64,000 nucleotides of DNA from the NCBI GenBank assembly GCA_002914845.1, contig JXTC01000074.1:994020-1058019 (forward strand), given 5' to 3'. Origin of the DNA: Trema orientale. Its lineage: Eukaryota > Streptophyta > Magnoliopsida > Rosales > Cannabaceae. Positions within the stretch are counted from its first letter, which is position 1. Every line of letters begins with the position of its first letter. Under the pieces are notes generated by a model. The model was not told the DNA's origin. It saw only the letters and a program-made list of their open reading frames with translations, and did not search any database. A program made the position numbers and the translations under genes. Below are positions 25,561 through 37,914 of the stretch, in pieces.

Positions 25561-28500
25561 ATGTTTTCATTTTTTCTACTTGTAAGACTGACTTCATTAG
25601 TTTATGGATTTTATTTAAATTTACTGGTTATAAGAAATGAGAAAATTACATTTAAAAAAAATATTCTTCACGAAATACTCGCGATGTTTCTCTATTTTCA
25701 GAATTGTTAAAAAAAAAAAAAAAGAATATTCCATTGGTTTATAAATCTGCGTCTAAAATATGTATTACCGATATTCATTGATTTTTTGGAAACTTTTTTC
25801 AGTAGGAGATTTTTCTTTATAAATTTTTTGAACTAGTGTTTGAATGCATATCAAGGTATATGTATGGCAATTAAAAAAATTAGACGAAGTGATATTTTTG
25901 ACTCGATTTGTAAAACCTATAATACATTTTCAAAAATATAACAATAAAATGTATATTTTATTAAAACACATGAGATATTTATTACACTTTCACATAAATA
26001 AAGTTCTCATGGTCTCATCCATTTTTATACAACGATGTTTTAAGAGAAATTTTACTATCATTTCCTAACTTTCTGGCCATTATGGTTATATTTTGGACAA
26101 AAAAAAATTACGCTAATGCTTATTGAGATTAAAAAAAATCCCAAATACATTCTTCATTTGTCAAAATTGACAAAATATACTTTTGATTATTAAGTAAAAA
26201 CGGTGAATTAGGACCTCAAAAAAAATGATGAATTATTAAAGAAATAAATAATGGTTTAGATTAATATTAGCATAGTCTAATGGTGAATGTTTTTGTTACT
26301 TATCATAGACGATTGTAAAACATGAACATAAGTAAACATTAGCGTAATAAGTAATAAAGTGATGAGTCAGCCAACTATCGTTTCTACAAGGAAATTGTTT
26401 TTCTTATCTACTGAATTATACTAATTCTAATTTTATTTGAATTAATTAGAATGAAGAAATATAAAAGAAAATAAATAAATAAAATTAAACACTAATATAC
26501 TTTAAAGAGAACTCTTATAATTTAGAACCCAGGGCTTCAGATTTCACCTAAACTAATCAATGCAACTCTCTAACATATTCAATCAATGTTTATTCCTAAT
26601 GTTGCCGGTGAATTTCTCTTATGCAATCAAATCATTAATCTTTTTCAGGTATTAATAATTTAATTCAATAAGCTAGGTTATGATACATACCTATCAAAAC
26701 TTTAACTCATTAAAAGTCATTAAGAACAAGAAATTCCTAAGCGTTGTACAAGATTTATAGATATCCCTATCCTATAATAATCTCATAGTAAATTGATCAC
26801 GACAAATTCAATTATCACCTCCCGATCTCAAATCAAATAAATCATGTAAAAGTTAGCTAGACAATCACAAGCATTAAGCATAGATCAAAACTACTCAATA
26901 TAAATGAATAAATGTCAATTGAATTGAAATTAAGAGAAATTAGACATCATAATTTGGCTACATCTTAATCCTAGAAAAACAAATTAGCTCATGCTAGACA
27001 CTAAATAAATCCTAAACATTGTTCTAAACAAGAATAAAGAGAAGAAAAGAGCAAAAATTTGAAGTTTAATCAATAGTGTTTCATCTTCGGCTCATGTAAA
27101 TCGCTTTGTCTCCAATTTCTTGCCCATTTTCTCTCTCTTTTCTCTAAGTTCTCATGCTCAAAAGTCCCTTTATTAAACCATAAAGACGTCTATTTATAAG
27201 CCTTAAAGTGTTTTAATCAAAAAAATGAGTAAGTTGTCTAAAAGTTGTTGTTCAATACGTATCGTACTGCCTAGGTGCTCTACATGTAGCACCTAGGTGC
27301 TAGTTCGAATGGCTAGATTTCTAAAAACTGTAGCATTGAGGTGCTAGGTACTTATGTTTATGTTTTTCTATATTATTTTTTTTAACTGATAAAAGACAAT
27401 AATATCATCAAAATTAAGGAGAATAATAAAGACTTATATAGCTTTAATGGATGATATTATTGTTTTTTTGTTACTAGCATTGGTCAAAAGTCAGTTAAGG
27501 ATATTAATTTTTGAAAATTCTTAATTTCAGGGTATTATTTTGCGGAGTCCAAATTTCAAGACTTAAATTACAGAACATTTAAACTCCATAATATTTTTTT
27601 ATAGTTCACCTATTTTTAAAATCCAACTTTTTGTCTTCTCCATTTTTAATTCCTCAAGATTTTGACATATATTGCTCCCATGTTGAATGATAAACAAAGA
27701 AAATAAATACTATGAGTTTTTTTTATGGCTAAAAGTTATTATGAAAAAAAAAGAAAAAAAGTCAATAGCTAAAGAACATTTTTTTTTAATAAACATACTT
27801 TTTTATTCTATGTTTTTTTATTATTATTTTATACAGTAAACGATATATAATGCAAACAATAGAGTATAAACAACTATATCAATTACTAAAAAAATAAATA
27901 AATACTCATCGAAAAACTATATATATATATACATGCAAATATTACTTAAGAAAAAAAGGGAAAAGATTGCTTTAAGCAAAATGTGGATGCAAATTAAAAA
28001 AAGAGCATAATAAAGTTGTTAATGCTATTTTTTAGTTTTTTTATTCCTTTTTTTTTAAAGTTAATGGTTAATGAAAAGATTCATAATTCTATTAAAAAAA
28101 AAGGAGAATCCATTGAAAAGGAGAATAGAGATTGCCATGAAGATAAACACAAAATAAATAAAATAAATAAAAACAAAAACCTTAATGTAAAAAAAAAAAA
28201 AATCAAAGTCATAACAAATCCAAGTTTCTAGTCTCATATACACAAAATAAGATTCCTAAAAAAACACAAAATAAGATTAAAAAAATTTAAAAAAAAATTA
28301 CCTTATTAAAAGCAATGAAAAAAAAAATATTATGGACGATTTTTGAGTTGAGTTATTGTATATAAACATATATACCGTGTTTGAAATGACAAACTTATGT
28401 ACCATTTCTTAGTTGAGTTGTGGTATTTGAGTATAGTGCCATGTTTTATATATCCTGTCAGAGTATTAGAAGCTATATACTTATTTCATATTAGTATAAA

Positions 28501-28760
28501 CCATGAAGAAAATCTTATGTACTTAGTTCAAAAGATTATATACCATAAAGAGAGAATTTTTTTCAATATACATCATCATTCCTAAATAATTTTAGCTTTT
28601 TTTAAATTATTATACCTCACAAAGTGAATAACTAGAAGTAAGTAACAGTTTAGATTTATATCAAATTGTATTACATAAAATATATGAACTAACGAAAAAA
28701 TTGTTTAATATTCAATATCTTCACAATTAAAAGTATTCAATACAATAATCTTTATCAAAC
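25561..28760. other. Intergenic DNA with likely retroelement debris
   Basis: No gene is supported; short frames at 25844-26068, 28016-28231 and 28397-28585 are low-complexity. From about 26500 to 27240 the sequence has higher complexity and, on the minus strand, resembles the non-coding region near LTRs of plant retroelements. That is an impression only: no LTR pair, primer site or coding motif was found. Beyond 27350 it is low-complexity AT-rich DNA with many A and T runs. Confidence 0.4.
27271..27298. repeat. 28-bp near-perfect palindrome
   Basis: Arms CCTAGGTGCT and AGCACCTAGG flank a TACATGTA-like centre with one unpaired base. The related motif AGCACCTAGGTGCT and a third GAGGTGCTAGGT follow within 70 bp. 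Confidence 0.8.
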
Positions 28761-31060
28761 TAAAAAATCATATTATTTTTGCTAAACCAAAAAAGAGTAC
28801 AAGTTTCATATCACTTTCACTTTTGTATCCCCTTCTCATCTTGTTTTTGCCCACTGATAAAGTTCTACAGCTATTTTTTGCCGATAGAATACCATTTTGA
28901 AAATTTCTGGTATAATATACTCCTTTATAGCTGGAATCTGTAAATATATGAACTAAATACACAAGGTTATGATCGAAGCACATAAACTTACTAACCAAAT
29001 ACAAATTAAAATGGTAATAAAAAATTCATGAACTACTATGAAAAATTAATGAATGAATATGAAAATATCATGAGCCACTATGAAAATTGCATGAGCCACT
29101 ATGAAAAATCATGAATTACTATCAAAAGTTCATGAACTATATAGAGTTGGATATTACATGAACTTGTCTTTTAAATTGACAACTATGAACTATACATAAT
29201 TATGCAGTTAAAATAAATACTGTATAAAAATCAGTTCACAATACCAAGCATTGAAAAAATAATGAACCTAAAATAAATATAATATAATTTATAAACTCAA
29301 CTTATTATTTATGAAAGACAATGAAAATTCATGAATTACTATGAAAAAAATCATGAACTACTATGAAAATTTCATGAACTAAATAGACTTGGATATTGTA
29401 TTAATGTGTGCACTTGAGCTCATGAATGCTCCAACAATGATATCAAATAAATAATCCATTAAATTAAAACAGCTAAGCAAAAGCTTGAAATATAAAAAAT
29501 TTATCAGCAATTCAAATAGTATTTATTGTAGATGCTTTCTATCCTATTCTCATTTTCTATACATAAGAAGTTCATGAACTTTAATCAAATTTAGCTAAAA
29601 ACAAAATACCTCATGACTCAAAAATAGCTGATATAGGTTTGTGAGCCAATAATCTGATATGGGTTCTAGGTACACATGATGGTCACTTAATCAAGTATTT
29701 GTCAAATATGCGAATATACAACAAATAACTATGCAAAAGTTAAAGTGAGTTAGATGAAGGGAGGGTAGTTTAGGACTACAATGTAGTCCATTTTATCTGG
29801 AATATGCAAATTATATGAATCAAATATGCAAGGTTATGAATAAAATATATAAATTTATTAGTCAAACATAAATTAAACTAGTGACGAAAAAATCATGAAC
29901 CACTCGGAAAAAATAATAAACTACTATGAAAATTTTATGAACCACTAGGAAAAGATCATGAACCACTGTACAATTGACCATGTAAATAATCATATTTACA
30001 ATTCACACCATCACCTTACAGGTTAATATAATTATTACACCATAATACATAATGAGAAAGTCATTGAGAATGGCTAAAAGCTTTGTCAGCCAAATAAATC
30101 TCTAAGGCCTTTATACTATTCAAACTGGTTTCTTATTCAGGGAACTCATAAATTCAAAGAGTCATTAATGAAATAGGAGAAATCCTTAGAATTTATATAA
30201 CCAAGTTCATAAAATCATGAACTCTAACATCTATGAACCAGATCCTTAATTTCATATACCAAACTGAAAAGCTTAACGACGAACTAGAAAATGCATATAC
30301 CCTAGGACAATCAAGCTATACATACTTGTTAATATGAACCGTAGAATATATGAACTAAATACCGAAATTCATATAACAAATAGAAATCAAGAATCATGAT
30401 AAATATGATACATTAGAGGATTTAAACTAAAATTTCAAAGGAATACAAAAAATTAAATTGACAAACATAAACCATTTAGACAAATATGAAATCATTATGA
30501 ATCAAACTCAAAACGCAAGATTATATTTCACAATATCATCTCTAAAATCCATGAACATATAAAAAAATTCATCTACCACACAAAAATTCAAGATGCATGT
30601 ACAGATTAACATATAAACGCATTAATGTTGATGAAATAGGAGAAAAAAAATCTGTATATACCTTGTCTTGTTGTAACCTTAAGATTTTTTTTTATGAACC
30701 TAAGATTTTCGGTGATGAACTTCAATTGAAGCTTTGAATCATTCAGTTTTTAGTAGTTTTTTTTTGAGAATTTTCCGGTTGATTTTGAAATTATTGGATT
30801 CAGATTTTTGTAAAATCGTAAGTGAGTTGAGTCAAAATTTTCGGAGATAAATGAAATTGAGGGAAAATTTCAGAGGAGTGAGAAAATAGGTGAGAAAATG
30901 GTTTAGGTTTCAGAAAGAGCGAGAAAATTTGAGATGAGGGAAATAGGGTTCTAGAGCAGAAAGAAAGTTTCAGTTTCACTAGAGAAGGAGAGTAGATTCG
31001 TGGCTGAGTTAGATGAAGGGAGGGTAGTTTGGGAATAAAATGTCTAACGGTAACGATGGT
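28760..31060. repeat. Internally repetitive region, probable non-autonomous transposon
   Basis: Two features recur. Motifs of the form ATGAACTACTATGAAAA and CATGAGCCACTATGAAAA appear many times at 29025-29370 and 29890-29960. Larger blocks are duplicated: the stretch from about 28908 to 29035 resembles that from about 29795 to 29920, and GTTAGATGAAGGGAGGGTAG occurs at about 29749 and 31008. There is no coding sequence. The right edge lies within about 160 bp of the ELP6 start codon. The class is undetermined. Confidence 0.5.
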
Positions 31061-31215
31061 GGGCCATTTTGCTACAAAATACGGGCCTTGAATATATACC
31101 GAGTATTGGGCCCAAAGCTGGCCATATAGCTAGTCCACCCTAAAAAAAAAACCGAACCTGAAACAAGTAAAGCAAAAAATAAAGCAAAAACGCAAAAGTG
31201 TGTGAGTTTTGAGGG
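31060..31215 (+). promoter_or_regulatory. ELP6 proximal promoter with site II motifs
   Basis: TGGGCC occurs at 31060-31065 and 31107-31112, with a further GGGCC at 31083-31087. TGGGCC/T site II elements bind TCP factors and are frequent in promoters of growth and translation genes. A telo-box-like AAACCCTAA lies in the first intron (about 31632). The start codon is at 31216. Confidence 0.45.
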
Positions 31216-31443
31216 ATGATGGAACATGGTGGAGGAGCTCCGTCGACTCTGCTGGACCAAGCCATCGGAACCCTCGCCGGCCGCCTTCTCCTCCTCCAAG
31301 ACTCCGTTGAGACCAGCGCTGCCTTTCTCCTTCACCACCTCCTCAAGCGCTCTCTCTCTCCTCACCCTTCCAACGCCGCCGTTGTTTTCCTCTCCTTCGC
31401 TCACCCCTTCTCTCACTACGATCGCATCCTCAGAAAACTCGTA

Positions 31444-31483
<40 letters not shown>

Positions 31484-33826
31484 TTATATACATATGTAAC
31501 ACATTTTATGTATACGTTTCTCTGTGTTTCGTAACCATATATTCATGTTTTGCTTGAAGAATTGAAGCGTGTTCTGTCAAATGTGGGAATTTTTATTGGT
31601 CCGAACGGGAAATTTGCTTACTAAACCCTATAAAACCCTAATATTGAATATATATATATATATTTTTAAATTTTTTAAGGGTTTTGTCGAGTTGAACTTG
31701 TTATTGGAAAATTTTCTGGATTGTTTGAGGAAATTGGTAATTGAAAATTTATGCCCCTTATTTTAATCTTACTAATAGAACAAAAAGCAATTGTTTTATG
31801 ACCATGCGAATGCTATCGTAAGCGAGTCGGAAATTTTATGGATGCTTTGTGTTGGTTTTAATCCTTACTAGAAAGATAATCTCGGCTGCATTTCGTTGAT
31901 TTTCAGCTACCGGTTATACTCAAGTTTGGCAAGTATTAAGCCATGAGGGGTAGCTGGGTAGGTCGAGTGTTGGGGTGGTCAGGCCTATGATTTGCTCTCA
32001 TGAATTTGGGGTTGGAATTTTCATGAGACCTATCTAGCAGCCTCCCAAAAGATTGTAGGGTTTGGCGGGAGGACCGATATAAGAAAAAGAATTCACAACT
32101 ATTTCATACTTTTCTTAAGGGACTTTTACACACCACTATTACCGGTTCTATTGCTCTAATGTAAGAAATAGTGAAATTAACATCTCATCAATCTTTCAAC
32201 AGAACGAAAGTGTATCCAAGCAAGGCTAGATTGTTTTTGTTTTTCTCTGGATTGATATCTGAATTTGGATGTGTGTCTTCATGTCAGGGTTGCAACTTAG
32301 CTGCTCAAAGGGACAATAATAGACTCTTCTTCTTTGACATGCTTATGTGGGAATGTCCAGGTGAGGAAATCAGGTATAAACGAGCTTTCTCAGCCATTTT
32401 ATTGTCTAAACTAACTAAGGGTAGACTGTCGAAACTTCAAAATGGTAAAAGTAATCCGGATCGCCTGAGCAGGTAGAAGATACCTATGTCAAGAGTTAAT
32501 TATATGAACTTTCGTAAACTGTTCTCAAGAAACTCCTTTTTCGTTTTCGTGCCAACATAAAGATTGTCATATGAGCTTCTTTACAAACAATATTGGTTGT
32601 TAAAGAAACCTTTTTCAATGTGACGATGGCATTGCTTCTGAGAATTTAACCTTTTTAAAGTACTTATCGGGGAGAAAAAGTTGTGGCAAAATTATGGAGA
32701 ACTTGTTTTCTCAAGTATAGTAGAGAACATGATAAATTTTCTTCTCTGTTTTTATTTATTTATTTTTTTGTGGGACGTTATTTGATTGGTTTAGATGAAG
32801 AGGAAGAAAAAACCAGTGGGGGTGCACTTGTTTCTCTTTTTGGGAAAATCCAAAAGCTTATAAGTGCCTTACCTCATGAAACGAAGAATTCTGTTATCAT
32901 CATGATAGATGATGTATCTCTCATGGAGGTGGCTGCTAGAGGATCGACGAATCTTGTGTTAGACTTTCTGCATTACTGCCACACTTTAACATCTGAACTC
33001 GTAAGAGATATGTCAACTATGTTTTTTGCCTTCTAATATCTTTCTTGGGTTATGTACATTATACTTTGCCTTTCTCTTCATAGGGTTGTTCTTTAGTTGC
33101 ACTTACCCACGAGGATATCTATTCAAGCACAGAGGCGCCGGCATTTATTTTACAGATGGAGTATCTCGCAGGAATTCTGGTGAAGGCAGAGCCCTTGTCC
33201 ACTGGTTTGGCCAAAGATGTGCATGGACAGGTAAATCTACTGTTAAAATGTTTTAGTTGCCTCTTAAAAAAAAAAAAAAAAAAAAATTCTGTGGATTTGT
33301 CGATGTAGCGAAAATGGCTTCTCAAACCTTATAAATTTTACTACATTTTTCACTTTCCTTGTAAACTTTTATAACCAGAAGTCGGAACCATTTTTGTTCT
33401 GTTTTGTTTTAGCGGTCTTATAGCGAATTCTAGTTATTTGATTAGCTATCATCCTTGCATATATGTGCCCCTTTTATTAATTATTAGTGCTAGCAGTAAC
33501 TTGTAGTTATTAGTACCATTAAGATTTTCTCCAGAGATGCTTAAAATGAAGCACTGGCTTAAATTGGTACTGAAATTTTAATGAACAAAAGTTTGGATTT
33601 GGTCCCCCATTGTTTTCTGTTCTTGCGAAGAACTTGCCTAAATTGGTACCGAAATTTTAATGAACAAAAGTTTGGATTGGTCCCTCATTGTTCTCTGTTG
33701 TTGCAGTTGACGGTTCTGAACAGGGGCAGATATGATGGGCATGGATCAAAATACAAGATAAGTAATTTTCACTATAAAGTGAAGGAAAATAGTGTTGAAT
33801 ATTTCTATCCAGGGAGCAGGACTTGA
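31216..33826 (+). CDS. ELP6: Elongator complex subunit 6 (ELP6), 256 aa
   Basis: Coding exons: 31216-31440, 32288-32360, 32795-33000, 33084-33230, 33707-33826; all GT-AG, closing to 257 codons including TGA. ELP6 is a RecA-fold subunit that assembles with ELP4 and ELP5 into a ring; Elongator adds the 5-carbonylmethyl group to tRNA wobble uridines. The sequence follows plant ELP6 throughout, with [19 protein letters not shown] near residues 58-79, [31 protein letters not shown], then [19 protein letters not shown] and the terminal YFYPGSRT. The ATP-binding Walker motifs of a true ATPase are not evident, as usual for this subunit. Length fits the Arabidopsis protein (about 262 aa from memory). 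A second in-frame ATG (31219) follows the first. Intron 1 holds a CT/TA microsatellite (31441-31482) right after the donor. Confidence 0.95.
31441..31482. repeat. (CT)n(TA)n microsatellite in ELP6 intron 1
   Basis: About nine CT units followed by about ten TA units starting at the exon 1 donor site. Length variation here would lie directly beside the splice site. Confidence 0.9.
31945..32090 (+). mobile_element. Possible SINE in ELP6 intron 1
   Basis: The segment has an A box-like GGTAGCTGGGTAGG, a B box-like GGGGTTGGAATTTTC about 55 bases downstream and a GC-rich body ending in an A-rich stretch, in an otherwise AT-rich intron. No target duplication was found, so the assignment is tentative. 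Confidence 0.35.
33561..33706 (+). repeat. 79-bp tandem duplication reaching the last ELP6 acceptor
   Basis: AAATTGGTAC(T/C)GAAATTTTAA starts at 33561 and again at 33640. The second copy ends in the functional acceptor TGTTGTTGCAG before the last exon (33707). The equivalent point in the first copy reads TGTTCTTGCGAAG, so a duplicated branch and pyrimidine-tract region precedes the true site. Confidence 0.9.
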
Positions 33827-35250
33827 GGAGTTCCATTTGTATTCCTTAATTGGGGTGAAAACACACAGATCCGTTACCTAGGTATAGGTCTTGATTGTGG
33901 GGGATACTGCTGGTTTCTTGGGGTATATACTGGTTTTACAGTTCCTTTTTCTTGGTAAATTTAAAGCATTTTCACGTATCACATGAAATGCAAGATATTT
34001 TCACTACAATGGGGGTGGATAACGACATGAAAAAGCGAAAAAAAAGGGAGATGGGAGGCTGTAACTTAATGTTGTGATGTTATCCATTATCATGATTCAT
34101 GAAGGAATTATGGTCAGCTTATTATACCTGCTCGTTTAACATCCCTAACCTAAGTAGTTTTATGATACAAAATCCAGATGCTGTATCTCCAATTTGGGCT
34201 TTCGAATCCCTTGAAGGCGAACCATTTTTGTGAACCAAATATAAGATGGTACTTAAAAAGGTTGAATTTGAGAGGTTCAAATGTTAAACTGTATTTTCCA
34301 CCCACTTCTTTTCTTTTGCTTTGTTTTATTTTTGGACTTATTTATTTTCGTTTGGACATAAAGACCTCTCCGGGAGGGGGTGGGGGATTGCATACGTTAA
34401 GCAGAAACGTGTCACCAGATAGCAACCGTCAATTTGGGTAACCAGAAGGAGGAGAGTTATTGATAATAATCATTTGTAAATTTTAACGAGCCTTTCCGTG
34501 ATCGTAAATACTAGTATTCAATAAAATTACTCTTAAGAAACGAGAAAAATAAAAATTAGTAGAATGTTTGTTTTTTCTTTCTTAACTCTGTCTCGAGGTA
34601 AAAAAAAGAATTAACAAATAAATAATTCCTATCAGGGAGCAAAATATTTCTTCGACATTAGAGTTGTGTTAAACTCTTATCATATTTATAATTATGGGTT
34701 TGGTTTAAAGGTTACAACAATATTTATTCATGAATAGTTACAATGGTTTAAACAGTTAGCTTTATATCCTACCGTGGTGATCAGTTTGGTGGTTGGCCAA
34801 AAAAAATTAATGCTATTTATTAGTATAAAAAAAATTTAATGCTATCATTATTCTTTTTATAGTATTCATTCATGATCACAAAAAAATTGAAACTATTGAG
34901 AAGTCCTCTTTATATATATATATATATATATTTTGAGGAGAGACATTATAAAATGACCTTTTTTTAAAAAAATTTTTTTAAACAAAATCTCATGTGTGTG
35001 AAAATATGAGAAAATCTCATTAAATTTGATTTTTTTATTACAAAAAATTTTGTAAATTTGATTATTTTTGAAATCTAACATTCTCGTGTAAAAATTAATA
35101 CGAAATGAAAAATAACAAAATGATAGATTTACGCTTATATGACGTTTTTATTTTGTATTTGGATACATATGTTTGGAAACTATTTATCATTTATAAAGTA
35201 ATTTGAAAAATTAAAATATTATTCAAAAACTAATATAGATAATTTTTAAA
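33827..35250. other. ELP6 3' flank and intergenic DNA
   Basis: ELP6 3' UTR of unknown length, then AT-rich DNA with T and A runs and a short TA microsatellite (34912-34931). Open frames at 33895-34077 and 34178-34441 carry no recognisable domain. No gene seen. Confidence 0.5.
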
Positions 35251-35251
35251 T

Positions 35252-35433
35252 GAGTAATGATTGAGACACTAAAAACTTACACAAAAAAACTTACACCAAT
35301 AATGTGTCATCTATTTCAACCACTATTTTATTTGATGTGGGAACACACCACTTAAAATTTAATGGTTGAAATAGATGCCACATCATGTGGTGTAAGTTTT
35401 TAGTATAAATTTTTGGTATCCCTATCATTATTC
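35252..35433. mobile_element. MITE, Mutator-type, copy A of family M1 (182 bp)
   Basis: A 182-bp element whose ends read inward GAGTAATGATTGAGACACT and, on the other strand, GAATAATGATAGGGATACC. A perfect 9-bp target duplication TTTTTAAAT flanks it (35243-35251 and 35434-35442). It is non-coding. A same-length copy occurs at 52419-52600. The interior contains a second inverted pair around ATGTGTCATCTATTTCAACC / GGTTGAAATAGATGCCACAT. Confidence 0.9.
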
Positions 35434-35443
35434 TTTTTAAATT

Positions 35444-37910
35444 TATTTTAAATCTAAATCTACCTATCACTAAGGGTGATTTTGTCATTTTTTAATATTT
35501 TTCATGATTTTGATGATATGAGGAGGTTGAATCTCAAAAATAATCAAATTATAATGTCTTTCGTAATTTAAAAAAATAAAATTTAAAGGAATCTTTCTAT
35601 ATTTCTTAAAAAACAGAGGATTTTGTAAAATAAAAATAAAAATAAAATCAAATAAGGTCATTGTATGACATTCTCTCTATTTTAAATGTAGTATGTGAAA
35701 AAATGTTCAGAAATATGTACGATTTCTAACTACAAATCCCAAAATTCTCTCGAAGGTGTAAATTCTAATTTATACCATGATTGTTGTTAACGGATTCGAT
35801 CACCCTAATTGAATACCACACGATCTCGTATGATCCAATTAATTGTAGCAAAAGAAAAAACTATGAATGATAGAGCTATGCTTTCATGTAAATTGTGATA
35901 AAATAAGACCCGGGTGTCATGTTCTTGTTGAAAAACGATTCTCACAATTAGCAACGGTTCTTAATTCTTAGTTAGGAACTCATCTAGTAAGATTCAATAT
36001 CATTAAGTGGTCTATCATCATGGTTCTTACAATTAGCAACTCGTCTAATAAGATTGATTTTCATTAAGGGACTTATCATGAGTCTTCCATACCAACTTGT
36101 AAATGTAACTATGTCGGACCCACATCATGTTTAGGAGAAAATATTGATCGTTACATAAAAATGTAGACATGATTAAAAATCACAATGATTATCGAAAGTT
36201 TTGATAATTTTTGATGGTTTTCGATAAAAGTTATATTTTGGATAAAATTTTGATGAATTAGTATTTTTGGTATTTTTCGATGCAATTTTGATAAGATATT
36301 TTCAATAGAGTTTCGACACAAGTGATATTTTCGGTAACATATTGATGAAATTGGTCTTTACGAGGTATTTTCAATATAAATTTTTGTAAAAGTGGTACTT
36401 TCGATTAATTTTAATATTTTTCTATACAATTTCAATAGAATGATATTTTCGATATAATTTTGATAAATTTTGATGATTTCACAAATTGTGTTTAACAAAT
36501 ACAAAAATTAATTCAAATTTGATCTTTTAACACACAGAATAACCTACATTATCTCAAAACTTAATAATAATAAACTATTTTAAAATATACTCATTGTATT
36601 TAAACAAAAAAATTAGGATAATAACTTACGTTTGAGAGATAAAATATCGGTATTTTCGTCTAAAAGTTGCTTAGAAATATATAGTTCAAAGGTTTATCGA
36701 AAACTCTCAAAATTTACCAAAAGTATCATTTTCACTGGAATTATATTGAAAATACTACTTACTGACATATCATTGAAAAATATCGATAATACTAGTTCCA
36801 TGGAAGCAAAATTTGACATTCTAATCGAAAAATATGGAGTCTTTTGAAGTATATTTAATAAAATATGGAGTATTCTGAGCATATAGGTCAAATATGGAAT
36901 CTTTTAAAGCATATTTAATAAAATTTCTCAATCAAATTGGGAGCAACAAAGAGATATATCCAGTAGACAGTAGTCCAAGCAGGGTCATAGATAAGAATTT
37001 AATCTAGAGGGAAAAAAAAAATCAAATGTCCTTCGATTAGAAAGACATAACTCAAAATTTGAGGAACATACTTAAAATTTTACAAGTTTAGAGGGATAAA
37101 GACTAAATTTAAATGCTACAAAGACTAATTTGGAAAAAAGATTTACATATTATTCACAAGAAAATAAAAGAGGGCATTTTATTTTTATCGTAAGTTTTAA
37201 AAAAATCGAAAAATATGGGATTTTTAAATTTTTTGAAAATTCTGAAACTAAATTGAAAAATACCACTTATAAAAATACTTATAAAAATATCACTTTTCAT
37301 TAATTGATGAGTACTCGACCGATTAAGTAATTAGTGAAGTTACTTGAGGTAGCTTTTGATTATTTCAAATAACTTGATTGGTCTCGAGTATATTTAAAAA
37401 ATACTAATTTTGAAAAAAATAATATTTTTATAATATTATTAGAGAGTAGTATTTTTCTAAATAAATTCGAGATTTTTCAAAAGTTTCAACTTATCTAAAA
37501 TTTTTTAATTTTTATTGAGTTTCTAAAACTTATACCTACAAAAACTGAAAAAAATTACAAATATACGGAAGTCACATTTTTTTTCCAATTTTCATATGAT
37601 TTTTATTAGGAAAATATCACTTTTTAAATAATATTTAGAAGAATACTATTTTAAAAACAGTTATTAGTTATCAGTTTCTGAAAATTGGTTACTTGTTATA
37701 TACCAGTTATAAATATTTTTGGTTACTAGTTACCAGTTTTTTACCAGAAACCAGTTACTATTTTAAAAAATAATATTTTTCTAAAACTTTTTTTAGAAAA
37801 CAGTATTTTTCTAATAAAAGTCATACTGCACCTTAAAAAATACAAAATTACCGTATTTTTTAAAATTTTTTCCTCAAACACTGTATATGGTGTAATTTCC
37901 CTTTTTTTTA
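35444..37910. other. AT-rich intergenic DNA with degenerate short repeats
   Basis: No gene is supported. From about 36190 to 36480 there are degenerate repeats of the type TTTTCGATA-AATTTTGATAA. Around 37655-37757 there are clustered GTTAC/CAGTTA blocks (ACCAGTTA, GGTTACTTG, GGTTACTAG, CCAGTTAC). Open frames at 36632-36847 and 37741-38016 are low-complexity. Confidence 0.5.
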
Positions 37911-37914
37911 TATT

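Noticed and set aside
31072..31416. 114-codon minus-strand open frame
   Set aside because: It is antisense to ELP6 exon 1; the plus frame encodes clear ELP6 sequence.
31226..31534. Second plus-strand frame across ELP6 exon 1
   Set aside because: Composition is Ser/Leu/Pro from CT-rich DNA and the ELP6 frame explains the region.
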